From NCBI GenBank assembly GCA_026129685.1, contig JAHCHO010000007.1, forward strand, positions 1-64,000: DNA of 64,000 bases, given 5' to 3'. This DNA is from Fimbriimonadaceae bacterium (GTDB taxonomy: Bacteria; Armatimonadota; Fimbriimonadia; Fimbriimonadales; Fimbriimonadaceae). Of the stretch, positions 7,993 through 17,108 are shown in pieces. A program made the position numbers and the translations under genes. Below the pieces are notes generated by a model. The model made no database searches, was not told the origin of the DNA, and saw nothing but the letters and a program-made list of their open reading frames with translations. Position 1 is the first letter of the stretch. The number at the start of each line of letters is the position of its first letter.

Positions 7993-9068
7993 GCCTCCCT
8001 CCGGTGGCGACTCACGCGGGGGAACAACGGCTGAACGGCGTCGCTATCTTCCGCCCACAGGACGAAGATGGAGTTGTTCGGGGTGTTGTGGTGGATGACG
8101 AGGGGCAGGCCCCCATCCTTGTAGCCGAAGGGGACATCGCCTCCCCACTCGGGATGCTTCTCCTTCGCGAGTGGGTCGTAGTACTTCTTGATCAGATCGA
8201 TCACCGGCTCGGTCTGGGATGCATTGAGAGAGATTTCGCTCGCGATGCGTTGGACGCACAGCACCGTGATCTCGATGCCATACGTCTTCCTGAGGACGTC
8301 GGCGCCGGTCTCGATGTTGGCCAGCGCCTGCGCGGTCGCGACGTAGAACACGACAACCAGTCGCGTCTTCGGAAACGAGACGACCGACGTCCACTCATCG
8401 GACTGCTGCACCCGATCGACGAACTTAGCGAGTTTGCCTCTGGCCCGATCGCCGTCCGCCGTTAGGCAGCTCGTCCCGCTCGCCGCGAAGTCGTCCAACA
8501 GCACGAGCGCCGGTGCGGCGTCTTTGTGGCCGCGCTTCTCGTCGAGCCACGTTCGGATCTCGTGGACCTTCTCCTTGGAAATCTCGTAGCTGGTGAAGAT
8601 CTGCTCGTGGCTTAGTTCCTTGTTGCTGCGCCTGAAATGGTCGACACGTGCACCATCGCTCAGTCCGAAGAACAGGCTCGATCCCTCAAGCCGCTCGAAG
8701 ACTTCCGTGCCAAGGACCTTGCTGACGCGATACGGATGGAACCCCGAATCCTTCGCAGCCTGCTCCATGAACACCTGTCGAATCACGTCTGGGTACGCGA
8801 TAGCTGTGAAATGAGCCATCTCGGCGTGCGAAAGGAATACGAGCCGACTCAGGACGAACTCATACGCGGCGGTGCGCTCATCCATTGGCTCGAACTGCTC
8901 GATCCACAGCGCTAAGCTCTCCACGAAGCGCATGCCGGGGCTAAACTGCTGGTACTCGTCGTACTTGAGGGCGGCCAGGGCCTGGAGCACTGGCCGTTCT
9001 CGGGCGACGTCCTCGGGCTCCCATGCCATGACGTTCGCGAGCAGGCGTTCCGCGAGTGCGTCTCTCAT
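7989..9068 (-). CDS. phosphoribosyltransferase-like protein (PRTase-CE type)
   Basis: A 359-residue protein whose ATG overlaps the stop of the SIS-HAD gene (ATGA). It has a PRPP-binding signature ALVLLDDFAASGTS (residues 187-200), comparable to the 'VDD..TTG.T' loop of type I phosphoribosyltransferases, preceded by a long N-terminal helical region and followed by a Rossmann-like 'TRLVVVFYVATAQAL'. The paired acidic residues and the G-T of the loop are kept, so PRPP binding is plausible. The substrate is unknown. Its lengthened N-terminus and operon partners fit the PRTase-CE class described in predicted conflict systems. The start 195 bases further upstream lies inside the previous gene and was rejected. 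Confidence 0.7.
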   Translation of the reverse strand: MRDALAERLLANVMAWEPEDVARERPVLQALAALKYDEYQQFSPGMRFVESLALWIEQFEPMDERTAAYEFVLSRLVFLSHAEMAHFTAIAYPDVIRQVFMEQAAKDSGFHPYRVSKVLGTEVFERLEGSSLFFGLSDGARVDHFRRSNKELSHEQIFTSYEISKEKVHEIRTWLDEKRGHKDAAPALVLLDDFAASGTSCLTADGDRARGKLAKFVDRVQQSDEWTSVVSFPKTRLVVVFYVATAQALANIETGADVLRKTYGIEITVLCVQRIASEISLNASQTEPVIDLIKKYYDPLAKEKHPEWGGDVPFGYKDGGLPLVIHHNTPNNSIFVLWAEDSDAVQPLFPRVSRHRREA

Positions 9069-10939
9069 CGCGCCGAGCCCTCTTTCCAGGTGAAGGTGCC
9101 AAGACCGTCGCGAGCCTTGATCGCGCGGAGATAGAGCAGCGTTGCATCTGGACCGGAGACGCCTCGCGGCGCGAGGTTCCAGCACGAGTCGTCCAGGCTG
9201 GAGACCTCGTCGACGCTTAGCGACATCGGTTCGGCGAGCAGCACAAAGTCGTTGCCGGGCCATGCGCCCCGGTCGCCGATAGACAGCACCTCGCGGCCTG
9301 CGCCGATCTGTCTGCGCAGCCAGGTCACAAGCGCGCCCTTGCCAGGCTGAGCACCCAACACGTCAAGCGAGTGTGAGGAGACAACAATGCGCACGCCCAT
9401 ACCATCGAGCGGTGCGAGGCGCGACATCACGTGGGCTGCAAGGGCGTCGTTCCTCGTAGCGCCCTTGGGCTCGACAGTAAGCTGCTTTGGCCTCGGCGTG
9501 ATCTTCGCCGCCGTCGCCAACCAGGCGTCCTCCGACAAGAGCGATTGCGCGCGCTTCAACACGGCGTCGATCGGTTCATCCGTCTTCGGCGAGTCATCAT
9601 CGCCGAGAGTGCCGATGTCCGTCCCATTGTAGTAGCCGATGTGGCAGCGGCCCCAAAGTGCGCGATCGAATACCTTCTGAAGCTCCTGGCGCACCGACTT
9701 CCCTCGGCCAGTAGCGATCCCGAGTTGGAGTCCCGCCTCTAGCAGCCGCGCGCACTCGGCTACGACCTCTTCCGGGAGCCGGTCGAACCGGCGGTCCTTC
9801 GAGCACAGCGTTCCGTCGTAATCAATGGCCACCGCACCGATCTTCACGGTGCGAGCAAGCGCCAGGAACTTCTGGAGCCCCCGTAGGAAGACCCCTCCGT
9901 CGCCAGCGGCTCCCGGCGACGCCCAGAGCTTCCGCTGGATCGGCGCCGCAATGGCCGCTCGCGAACGCGGTGGAGCTAGTCGGTACAGCTTGCGACCGAA
10001 CTCAGGCACGTGTGGGCGACCGGGGTCCTGCACGCGTGTTTCACCCAGGAAATGCACGAGGTTGAACGCTTGGAGGAGCAGATCGACTGTCCCTGCCGGG
10101 CCGTCGAGGGTGGTGTCAAGCCGAACGACCGGGATGCTCTTTGGGATGAGCCTCAGTGTAGGCTCCGCGATGGCGGCGGACCCCGGAGTCACGAGAGCGA
10201 CCACCACTGTCTCGGCTGCCCTCTTCGCCAGCCACAGGTGTCTGCCGTGACCGAAATTCCGGTAGTCAGCGACCTGCGTTGCTGCCAAGGCCGATTCGTT
10301 CAGCTTCGACTCGAGATCAGTTGCGACAGGGGCGCCCCACCCTCCGTGCAGGACCAGCACCATGTGGCGGTCCTCGAAGATCGATCCTTCTAGCCTCTTC
10401 CCCTGCATGTTTGGGATGGACATCTGGTGGCCGTAAGCGCGCGTCATCAGCACGCAGGTTGCGAGGAGACCATTGGTCGCAAGAAAGCCGTCCTTGCCTG
10501 CAGGAGCATCTGACGCGAATACGCGGGCTCGCGCAAAGAGTGTTGCCGCCTCCCCCAAAGGGCTCTTTTCTCGCAAAACAACTACGGCGATTGCGGGCGT
10601 CTCCTCCGCGATGCAGGCATCGAGCGCCGCGAGGATGTCTTTGTTCTTGCCAGAAGCCGAGGCCAGGAAAACACCTGCACGATGGAGCCCGGCGGGTACC
10701 AACAGGATGTCCAGCGGAGTCGTGAACATGGCTGGGCGACCATGACGCTCACGGTGAAGAAGCGAGGTCAGGTGGCATGCCGTTGACGAGCCACCCGAAC
10801 CGATCGCGATGAGCGGTCTATCCGCGACGTCCGCGACGAACTGCTCGAGTGGCCCCACGTTGCAGGACAGGCCCCATTCGACGGTGTCCTCCAGAGCAGC
10901 CAACTCGCTCGCAAACGCCCTACCCAAAGCTGCCTCCAA
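9065..10939 (-). CDS. SIS-domain / HAD phosphatase fusion protein
   Basis: This 624-residue protein is the first gene of the operon. Residues about 25-300 form a double SIS (phosphosugar-binding) domain with GSGGSSTACH (47-56) and a GHGRH loop (229-233). Residues about 365-600 are a Cof-like HAD phosphatase with all four motifs: IDYDGT (Asp373 nucleophile, Asp375), 'IATGRG' (Thr410), Lys534 in 'PGKGAL', and GDRGAWPGND (555-564). It probably binds a phosphosugar and removes a phosphate. The start is a TTG with a weak upstream AAGG. An ATG (10965-10967) begins 'MKKVDQ' 26 bases further upstream, out of frame by one base, so a short N-terminal frameshift is possible. Confidence 0.75.
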   Translation of the reverse strand: MEAALGRAFASELAALEDTVEWGLSCNVGPLEQFVADVADRPLIAIGSGGSSTACHLTSLLHRERHGRPAMFTTPLDILLVPAGLHRAGVFLASASGKNKDILAALDACIAEETPAIAVVVLREKSPLGEAATLFARARVFASDAPAGKDGFLATNGLLATCVLMTRAYGHQMSIPNMQGKRLEGSIFEDRHMVLVLHGGWGAPVATDLESKLNESALAATQVADYRNFGHGRHLWLAKRAAETVVVALVTPGSAAIAEPTLRLIPKSIPVVRLDTTLDGPAGTVDLLLQAFNLVHFLGETRVQDPGRPHVPEFGRKLYRLAPPRSRAAIAAPIQRKLWASPGAAGDGGVFLRGLQKFLALARTVKIGAVAIDYDGTLCSKDRRFDRLPEEVVAECARLLEAGLQLGIATGRGKSVRQELQKVFDRALWGRCHIGYYNGTDIGTLGDDDSPKTDEPIDAVLKRAQSLLSEDAWLATAAKITPRPKQLTVEPKGATRNDALAAHVMSRLAPLDGMGVRIVVSSHSLDVLGAQPGKGALVTWLRRQIGAGREVLSIGDRGAWPGNDFVLLAEPMSLSVDEVSSLDDSCWNLAPRGVSGPDATLLYLRAIKARDGLGTFTWKEGSAR

Positions 10940-11239
10940 GGAGAGTGCCTTGTATTCCCTGGTCGACCTTCTTCATCTGGATCAGATTACTCCGCAATCG
11001 TGACTCAAGTCCCCACTGCGCGTCACTCGCAGAAAAAGCTGACCTGGCTCGGGAAGACCTCCTCCAGACGACTCGACCCTGGCCACTCCCGGCAGGGAAC
11101 CTACAAGGGAGCCAGACCAGGCGTTCGACCGGCGCAAGCATGTTGGTCCAGATCCAGGAGCAGGCATACGCGACGGCAGAGCGGATCATGAGGCGTTGTT
11201 GCCCGGCCGTCGGCATACGCCTAAGGCTCCGGATCGGGA
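10940..11239. other. gap upstream of the operon, no gene recognised
   Basis: No gene or clear sigma-70 promoter is recognised here. The minus-strand frame entering the SIS-HAD gene has no ATG or GTG before a stop at about 10966. The promoter of the five-gene operon should lie in this interval. Confidence 0.4.
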
Positions 11240-12240
11240 GCGACACCTGGTGCTCCAAGTGGTTGCCGCCGTCCCGCTCGACAGAGACGAGGGTCTTCGA
11301 GACCAGATGTGCGGGCAAGCGGGAGCGTCCGGGCCGACGGTACGGCCCGGAGGGGCGGCGATCCTGGAACCGCTCTGGGCCGCCACGGGATTCGACCGGT
11401 CGAAGCGGTTGGCAACGTTCCTCCCCTCGCTGATCCCGATGGTCGAGGCGGAGGGGTGTCGGCCCATTCCGGACAGGGCGAAGACCCGACTCTTGAACTA
11501 TCGGTTCCGGCGACCTGCGATCGGTTGCCGCGCCCCGCCCGTCGTTCCGCCGACCGCGCGGTTCGATGCCCGACCAAGCCGGGATCGATGCTCAAAGCCA
11601 GGATCCCGATCCGCACCCGGGCGGACTGGAAGGAGGACGAACCGGGGTACGCCGAGATCGACCTCGTACACCATTGCGGATTCGAAACCTCGGGCGAATA
11701 CCTCCACAGCCTGACGCTCACCGACGTGGCCACCGGATGGACCGAGGGGCGCGCTTTGAGGAACCGGTCCCGGACGAGCTTCCTGGAGGCAATCCGCTCA
11801 ATCCGCGCGAGCCTGCCCTTTCCGCTCAGGGATCTCGATTCGGACTCCGGCGGCGAGTTTCTCAACGAGGCGATGCTTCGGTTCTGCGACGAGGAGGCAT
11901 CCGCTTCACCCGATCCAGACCGTACCGGAAGAACGATCAGCGCCGGGTCGAGCAGAAGAACTGGAGCGTGGTGCGGCAGAGCGTCGGTCACGACCGCCTC
12001 AAGGGAGAAGGGGCGCGGCGGGCTCTGAGCGCTCTGTACCGTTCGCTCGTTCTCCGGGTGAACTTCGTCCAGCCCTGCACGATTCTGGTGGCCAAGGAGC
12101 GGAGCGGATCGCGAGTGAGGAAGATCCACGATTCGGCCAAGAGCCCATGTCGTCGGGTCCTCGACCACCCGGCGGTTCCCGAAGAGCGGAAGACGGCGCT
12201 GCGCGCCCACTGGAGGCGATTCGCCCCATGGCCGTCGCCC
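11240..12240 (+). pseudogene. frameshifted integrase-type transposase
   Basis: Three frames together spell one integrase. The first covers about 11300-11495 (ATGFDRSKRLATFLPSLIP), the second about 11495-11905 (RIPIRTRADW, then PGYAEIDLVHHCG, TLTDVATGWTE and DLDSDSGGEF, which holds the second catalytic Asp), and the third from about 11905 ('RSRPYRKNDQRRVEQKNWSVV'-like, with the catalytic Glu). The block is characteristic of ISNCY/IS-type integrases with a 'VEIDLVAHCG' motif. At least two frameshifts make it non-functional. It borders the five-gene operon on its upstream side, as the IS3 remnant does on the other. Confidence 0.75.
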
Positions 12241-12591
12241 GCGAGATCGATTGCCTCAGGGACGCGCTATGGGATCATGCTCGGTAACAATCAGATTCGA
12301 GGCAACTAAGTCCGCCAAGTCACGCTTTTGATTTGAGGCAACACGCACGCACGTCTCGGCGAACAACACCAATGCCTCGCCTTGGATACAGCTCGCCTCA
12401 AGAACGACGGGAGCCGGGGTGCCGCGCTCCCGGCGTTCAGAACCCCACGGGCTCCGAAGAAGATTCCCCGAGTGAGTTCGTTAGCCCAGAGCAGGATGTC
12501 GCCGACCATTTGGGTCGCACCGACAAGACCCGTTCCAACAGCGCTATGGCGTTCTAAGTGCGTCAAGAAAGGTCCACCAACGAGTCGCCCC

Positions 12592-12975
12592 ATGCCGTAT
12601 CCTCCCATCGACGACTTCGTGACGTTCCTCCCCACCGCCGACCTCGAGGCGACCACCCGGTTCTACCGCGAGGCGCTCGGGTTGAGGCTTGTGCTGGACC
12701 AGGGTCTTTGCCGGATTTTCGAGGTTTCGCCAAATGGCTTCGTCGGGTTTTGCGAGCGAGAGTCCTGCGCCGATGCCCACAAGGTGGTGCTGACGCTCGT
12801 GACTTCCGAACTGGAAGCCTGGCACGATCGGCTCATCGAGATCGGCGTCCCCACCGACGGACCGGTCCGCGCCAACCCGACCTACCGGATCGACCACTTC
12901 TACGCCATGGACCCGAACGGCTATCGGGTAGAAGTCCAGCGGTTTCACGACTCCCCGTGGCACTCTTCGACGTAG
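12592..12975 (+). CDS. VOC (glyoxalase/bleomycin-resistance fold) protein
   Basis: A 127-residue single-domain VOC protein. The N-terminus shows 'DDFVTFLPTADLEATTRFYR' and the end MDPNGYRVEVQRF, the typical beta-alpha-beta-beta-beta halves; the final E is a usual metal ligand. Such proteins act as dimers in detoxification or ring cleavage; no substrate can be inferred. The start at 12592 was chosen because it begins exactly at the domain; the longer in-frame reading upstream has no family features. Confidence 0.8.
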   Translation: MPYPPIDDFVTFLPTADLEATTRFYREALGLRLVLDQGLCRIFEVSPNGFVGFCERESCADAHKVVLTLVTSELEAWHDRLIEIGVPTDGPVRANPTYRIDHFYAMDPNGYRVEVQRFHDSPWHSST

Positions 12976-13091
12976 GACCAAAGGGTTGGGTCCAAGGTCG
13001 CCGGGCGGACCATCGGCCCAACGTTCGCCGGGCGGCGCGTCTACCATATCCGCTTTGCGGCGCTCACCGCGTCGACCAAGAAGGAACACCG

Positions 13092-14501
13092 ATGACCGAT
13101 ACTCACGATTCTCTGTCGGCCGAAGCCGTTCGCGAACTTCGCGAACTCCTGACGGGTAAGGCCCATCTCCCCGGGGACGCCGACTTCGGCAACGCCGCCT
13201 TCGCCTGGAACGTCGCGATCGAACACCGTCCCTTGATCGTGGTCGACGCCGTTTCCGAGGGCGACGTCCTCGAAGCGGTGCGATTCGCCAACGCACACGA
13301 TCTCGGAATCGCCGTCCAAGCCACCGGCCACGGACAGCCGCGCCCGTGCCACCACGCGATGCTGATTCGGACCGGAAGGATGGACGCGGTGGCGATCGAC
13401 CCGGTCGCGAAGACGGCCCGCTTCGGCGCGGGCGCGGCCTGGGGACGCATCAACGATGCGGCCGGTGAACACGGCCTCGCGGGCGTCTCGGGCTCCTCAC
13501 CGAACGTCGGCGCCCTCGGATACCTGATGGGTGGCGGACTCGGGCTGATGTCGCGACGACACGGGCTCGGGGTCGATCGCGTCCTCCGCTTCAGGGTCGT
13601 CACCGCCCAAGGAGAGGCCGTGACGGCGAGCCGGGAAGAGAACCCTGACCTGTTTTGGGCGATCCGAGGCGGCGGCGGGTCGTTCGGCGTCGTGACGGAG
13701 GTCGAGATCGAGTTGATCGAGGTTCCCGAGTTCTACGGCGGTGCGGCCTTCTGGTCGGTGGAACGCGCCGAGTCGGTGTTTCCCGCTTACGCGGCGTGGG
13801 CGGCAACCCTTCCCGACGCCATGTCGACCAGCCTCCACGCCATCAACTTCCCGCCGGTGCCGTTCGTGCCCGAACCTCTGCGGGGACGTTCGATGGTCTA
13901 CGTGACGGCCGCCTTCGTGGGTCCCGCCGAAGAAGCCGAGCGGCTGCTCGCTCCATTGCGCGGTTGGGAGGGATTCGAGTTCGACACGTACCACCCCATG
14001 CCTTACCGCGAATCGGCCTGCGTCCACAACGACCCGGTCGATCCCCTGCCCGTCAGCGGAAGCGGACGCCTGCTCCGGTCGTTCACCCCGGACGAGGCCC
14101 TCGAACTCGCCCGGGCGATTTCACCGTTCGCCTCCTCGCCGCACCTCATGCTCCAGGTTCGGCACCTCCAGGGTGCGATCGCCCGGGTGGATCGGGAGGA
14201 CTCGCCGGTCGGCCCGACCCGCGAGGCACCCTTCGTCCTGCACATGCTCGGAGTCCCAACGCCGCACAACCCGCCCGAGGGCATCGAGGCCAACGCCCAG
14301 CGCGTGTTCGCGGAGATTCGGTCGTTCGTGCTCCAACCCGGCCCGATCAACTGGGTCGGTGAGGGTGGCGTCTCGGCGGAAACGATGCGCGCCGTCTTCA
14401 CCGACGACGATTGGGACCGGCTCCTGGAGATCAAGTCGCGGCACGACCCCAAAAACCGCTTCCGGTTCGCGGGAATCGGCCTGGTGGTGGACGCCTCCTA
14501 A
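13092..14501 (+). CDS. FAD-linked oxidase (berberine-bridge-like, PCMH)
   Basis: A 469-residue protein with a PCMH-type FAD-binding domain. It shows RPLIVVDAVSEGDVLEAVRF (about 40-60), an 'ATGHG' pyrophosphate loop (about 79-83), 'GAGAAWGRIND', and GALGYLMGGGLGLMSRRHG (about 140-160). The C-terminal KNRFRFAGIG end is typical of the berberine-bridge family. The histidine of the usual flavinylation site is visible in GHG. It oxidises an unknown alcohol or sugar-like substrate. AAGGAACACCG precedes the ATG. It follows the VOC gene on the same strand. Confidence 0.8.
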   Translation: MTDTHDSLSAEAVRELRELLTGKAHLPGDADFGNAAFAWNVAIEHRPLIVVDAVSEGDVLEAVRFANAHDLGIAVQATGHGQPRPCHHAMLIRTGRMDAVAIDPVAKTARFGAGAAWGRINDAAGEHGLAGVSGSSPNVGALGYLMGGGLGLMSRRHGLGVDRVLRFRVVTAQGEAVTASREENPDLFWAIRGGGGSFGVVTEVEIELIEVPEFYGGAAFWSVERAESVFPAYAAWAATLPDAMSTSLHAINFPPVPFVPEPLRGRSMVYVTAAFVGPAEEAERLLAPLRGWEGFEFDTYHPMPYRESACVHNDPVDPLPVSGSGRLLRSFTPDEALELARAISPFASSPHLMLQVRHLQGAIARVDREDSPVGPTREAPFVLHMLGVPTPHNPPEGIEANAQRVFAEIRSFVLQPGPINWVGEGGVSAETMRAVFTDDDWDRLLEIKSRHDPKNRFRFAGIGLVVDAS

Positions 14502-14636
14502 CGCCGCTCCCTTTGGAGCGGGATGAGCCTGTCGGCCCACTTCTGGGCCGACAAACCAACCTGCCACCCGCGACCACCGCGACTCAGTTTGCTCCCCGAA
14601 GGAGCGAACTGGCGAGCCGACGAAGAAGTGGCTGGA

Positions 14637-17089
14637 ATGTTGCCCATCGGCGCTGCTCTCCTGATCCACATCCTGGTACCCCGCCCGGTTGCGGTACCGG
14701 CGCAGGATTCCCCGTCCACGACGCGGTGCGCCCGCGAGACGCTCTCCCTCGACTCTGGCTGGTGGTTTCACGAGGGAGACATCCCCCATCGCGACTTTCG
14801 GCCGAACGGCGATGAGGCGGAGGGTGGCAGCAAGGGGGCCAGCGCCTGGGGTGCGGCCGCCCCAAGCTTCGATCACCGGTCCTGGACGAAGTTCGACCTC
14901 CCCCACGACTGGGTCCTCGAGCAACCCTTCATCGAGAGCGCGGTGCGCTCCCAAGGCTATCGACCGAGAGGCATCGCTTGGTACCGAAGGCAGTTCAGAC
15001 TGCCCGAATCGGACCGGTCGAAGCGGCTCGAGCTCCAGTTCGACGGAGTATCGACCCACTGCACCGTCTGGTTCAACGGCTCGGTCGTCTATCGAAGCTG
15101 GAACGGGTACCGGTCGTTCTCCATCGACATCACGCCGCTGGCCCGCTTTGGCGACGACACCAATACGATCGCCGTGCGCGACGATGCCCAGGCGATGGAG
15201 GGATGGTGGTACGAGGGAGGAGGCATCTACCGCCACACGTGGCTTGTCAAGCGACCTCCGATGCACATCGTTGGCGACGGCGTCGACGCCAGACCCGTCA
15301 AGGCGGCAGACGGGAGGTGGTCGGTCCCGGTAGAGACGACCCTGATCAACGACTCCGGGTCGGACGCCGAGGCCTTGATCGAGGCAACCCTGCACGGCCC
15401 CGACGGCAAGAGGGTCACCTCGGCCAAGGTGCGACGGAAAGTGATCCCTGGGAGACGGTGACGGCCGGCCTCACCTGCCGAGTGAAAAAACCGGCGCTGT
15501 GGGACGTCGAGAACCCGGCCGTCTACGTGCTGACGGTCAGGGTCACGAGCGACGGACTTACGGACGAGGCGAGCACCAACCTCGGATTCCGCGCCATCCG
15601 CTTCGATCCCGACCAGGGCTTCTTTCTGAACGGGAAGCCCCTTAGGATCAAAGGAGTGTGCTGCCATCAAGACCACGCGGGCGTCGGAGTCGCGGTACCG
15701 GACTCTCTCCTCGAATTCCGCATTAAGAAGCTCAAGGAAATGGGCGCCAACGCCTACCGGAGCGCTCACAACCCGCCCTCGAAAGAACTCCTGGACGTCT
15801 GTGACCGCTTGGGCATGATGGTGATGGATGAAACGCGCCACTTCAACGGGTCGCAAGACTCGCTGAGCGACTTGGAGTGGCTCGTGCGGCGCGACAGAAA
15901 CCACCCATCCGTGATTCTTTGGTCGCTCTTTAACGAAGAGAACGCGCTTCAAGGCAACGAGCAGGGCCGCGCGATCGCGAAGCGAATGGTAGCCGCCGTC
16001 AAGCGCTTGGACAAGACGCGGCCCGTAACCGGCGCACAGAACGGCGGCCACGTCGTCGACGGCAAACTCAACCCAAACAGCGTCGCCCTGGAACTCGACG
16101 TCGTCGGGATCAACTACCAAGTGGATCGTTACGACGAGATACGCGCCGCCTATCCGCGCAAACCCATCCTTAGCACCGAGGACACCTCGCAAGTCATGAC
16201 ACGAGGCGTGTTCGTCACCGACTGGAACAAGCTGATGTTGGCTTCCTACGATGACAAGTACCCAGGCTGGGCGTCGGACAATCGCGGCGCGTGGGAGGCC
16301 ATTGCCCGCCAACCCACGTTTGCGGGAGGGTTCATCTGGACCGGCTTCGACTATCGAGGAGAGCCGTCGCCTTTCGGGTGGCCCGCCGTCAGTTCCTATT
16401 TCGGCTGCATGGATACCTGTGGGTTTCCGAAGACGGCCTTCTATCTTCGCCAAGCCTTGTGGGTGACCAACCGTCCAATTCTGGCCCTTGTTCCCCATTG
16501 GAACTGGCCGGGGTGGGAGGGTCAGCCGCTCAGAGTCATGGCGATCACCAACGCCGAATCCGTTCTTCTCTCGCTAAACGGAAGGGACCTAGGAGAGAAG
16601 CGAGTGGACCCGTACCGAATGGTCGAGTGGCAAGTCCCCTATGCCGCCGGACGGCTGGAAGCGGTGGCCAAGGTTGGGGACCGGGTCACCGCAAGGGTAT
16701 CCGTCGAGACCACGGGACCACCCGTCGCGCTCAGGCTTAGTCCCGACCGAAACACCATCCGAGGGGACGGTCGAGATGCGATTCCCGTCACGGTCGAAGC
16801 CTTGGACGCATCGGGCCGTCCGGTTCCTACGGCAGACCCGCCCATCGAGTTTGAGCTGTCTGGACCAGGCAGAATCCTTGGGCTTGGGAACGGGGACCCC
16901 ACCAGCCACGAGCCCGAGGTGGGTCGCCAACGCAGGCTCTTCAACGGATTGGCTCAGGTGATCCTCCAAACGACAGCGGGAACGTCGGGCAAACTTACAC
17001 TGAGAGCGACGGCGGCGGGGCTTGCCCCAGCGACGACGACCATCCAGGTGCGAACGGCGGTCGCCCCGCCGTCGGTGCCGGCGCTTTAG
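14637..17089 (+). pseudogene. GH2 beta-galactosidase-like enzyme split by a one-base frameshift
   Basis: Two overlapping frames encode one glycoside hydrolase family 2 protein of about 815 residues. The first (from 14637, with a signal-peptide-like LPIGAALLIHILVP start) holds the sugar-binding and immunoglobulin-like domains (FDLPHDWV, GIAWYRRQF, EGGGIYRHTWL). The second holds the TIM barrel with LRIKGVCCHQDHAG, 'GANAYRSAHNPPS', HPSVILWSLFNEEN (acid/base Glu) and PILSTEDTS. The break is at GGG 15450-15452: one extra G there restores the reading 'KVIPGETVTAGL'. This may be a real inactivating mutation or an assembly error in a homopolymer. Neighbours suggest polysaccharide use. Confidence 0.75.
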
Positions 17090-17108
17090 AGACCTCACAG
17101 GCTGTTCC

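Noticed and set aside
12306-12656. Minus-strand frame upstream of the VOC gene
   Set aside because: A short stretch ('LLWANELTRGIFFGARG') looks protein-like, but the frame overlaps the start of the VOC gene and has no clear ribosome-binding site. A decayed fragment cannot be excluded.
14523-14636. Longer N-terminus for the GH2 enzyme
   Set aside because: The added 38 residues have no signal-peptide pattern; the later ATG gives a proper hydrophobic start.
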